DNA of 5,973 nt from assembly GCA_023391905.1 (NCBI GenBank), contig JAEWAD010000032.1, positions 1 to 5,973 on the forward strand, written 5' to 3'. This stretch comes from Pseudomonadota bacterium. GTDB taxonomy: Bacteria > Pseudomonadota > Alphaproteobacteria > Rhizobiales > Kaistiaceae. A model generated the notes under the pieces. That model did not search any database. It was not told the origin of the DNA and saw only the letters and a list, made by a program, of their open reading frames with translations. Shown here one piece after another: positions 5,951-5,973 of this stretch (its first letter is position 1; each line of letters starts with the position of its first letter). The translations under genes and the position numbers were made by a program.

Positions 5951-5973
5951 GGAATGCCATCATTAGGCATTCC
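5951..5973 (-). repeat. Perfect 8-bp inverted repeat just upstream of kdpD
   Basis: The arms GGAATGCC (5951-5958) and GGCATTCC (5966-5973) are exact reverse complements around a 7-bp AT-rich centre (ATCATTA). The element ends at the window edge, so the arms may extend further. It lies 22 bp before the preferred kdpD start, where kdpC would be expected to end. On the minus strand the centre contains TAATGA, which could supply a stop codon for an upstream gene. There is no T run after it, so it is not a classical terminator; it may be an RNA hairpin between kdpC and kdpD, or a protein-binding dyad. Confidence 0.45.

Overview
The window is GC-rich, and all five genes I can support lie on the minus strand, so transcription runs from right to left. 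Long open frames on the plus strand look like GC-driven shadows of these genes. Gene types, codon use and protein similarity recalled from memory suggest an alphaproteobacterium, probably Hyphomicrobiales (rhizobia-like, Bosea or Methylobacterium-like). This placement is an inference, because no rRNA or other marker gene is present.

Right part (about 2031-5929): a potassium and PTS-Ntr signalling operon, kdpD -> kdpE -> ptsN. KdpD is a full-length sensor kinase with Kdp sensor, USP, four membrane segments, GAF and kinase core. It overlaps the response regulator gene kdpE by 4 bp. An EIIA-Ntr (PtsN) gene follows about 40-50 bp later. In E. coli and Rhizobium, EIIA-Ntr is known to act on the KdpD/KdpE system, so this linkage suggests a self-contained regulatory module. 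The kdpFABC pump genes would be expected just beyond the right edge, but they are not visible here. A perfect inverted repeat sits at that edge, directly before kdpD. A second perfect inverted repeat sits right after the ptsN stop.

Left part (1-1830): an aldehyde-response pair. A GAF plus Fis-type helix-turn-helix regulator of the AcoR type, without the AAA+ sigma-54 activation domain, is followed after 134 bp by the first 242 codons of an NAD-dependent aldehyde dehydrogenase (AldB/ExaC/AcoD group). The dehydrogenase gene runs off the left edge. The gap between them carries an 18-bp imperfect palindrome with TGTCKCA half-sites, a likely operator for the regulator.

Points most worth a second look are the kdpDE-ptsN linkage, the Ala that replaces one acidic-pocket residue in KdpE, the missing AAA+ domain of the AcoR-like protein, and the palindrome ahead of the dehydrogenase. 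I see no mobile element, CRISPR array, tRNA or rRNA, and no gene-free stretch longer than about 200 bp. Most of the window is ordinary chromosomal gene content, and I found no clear sign of a wholly new system.
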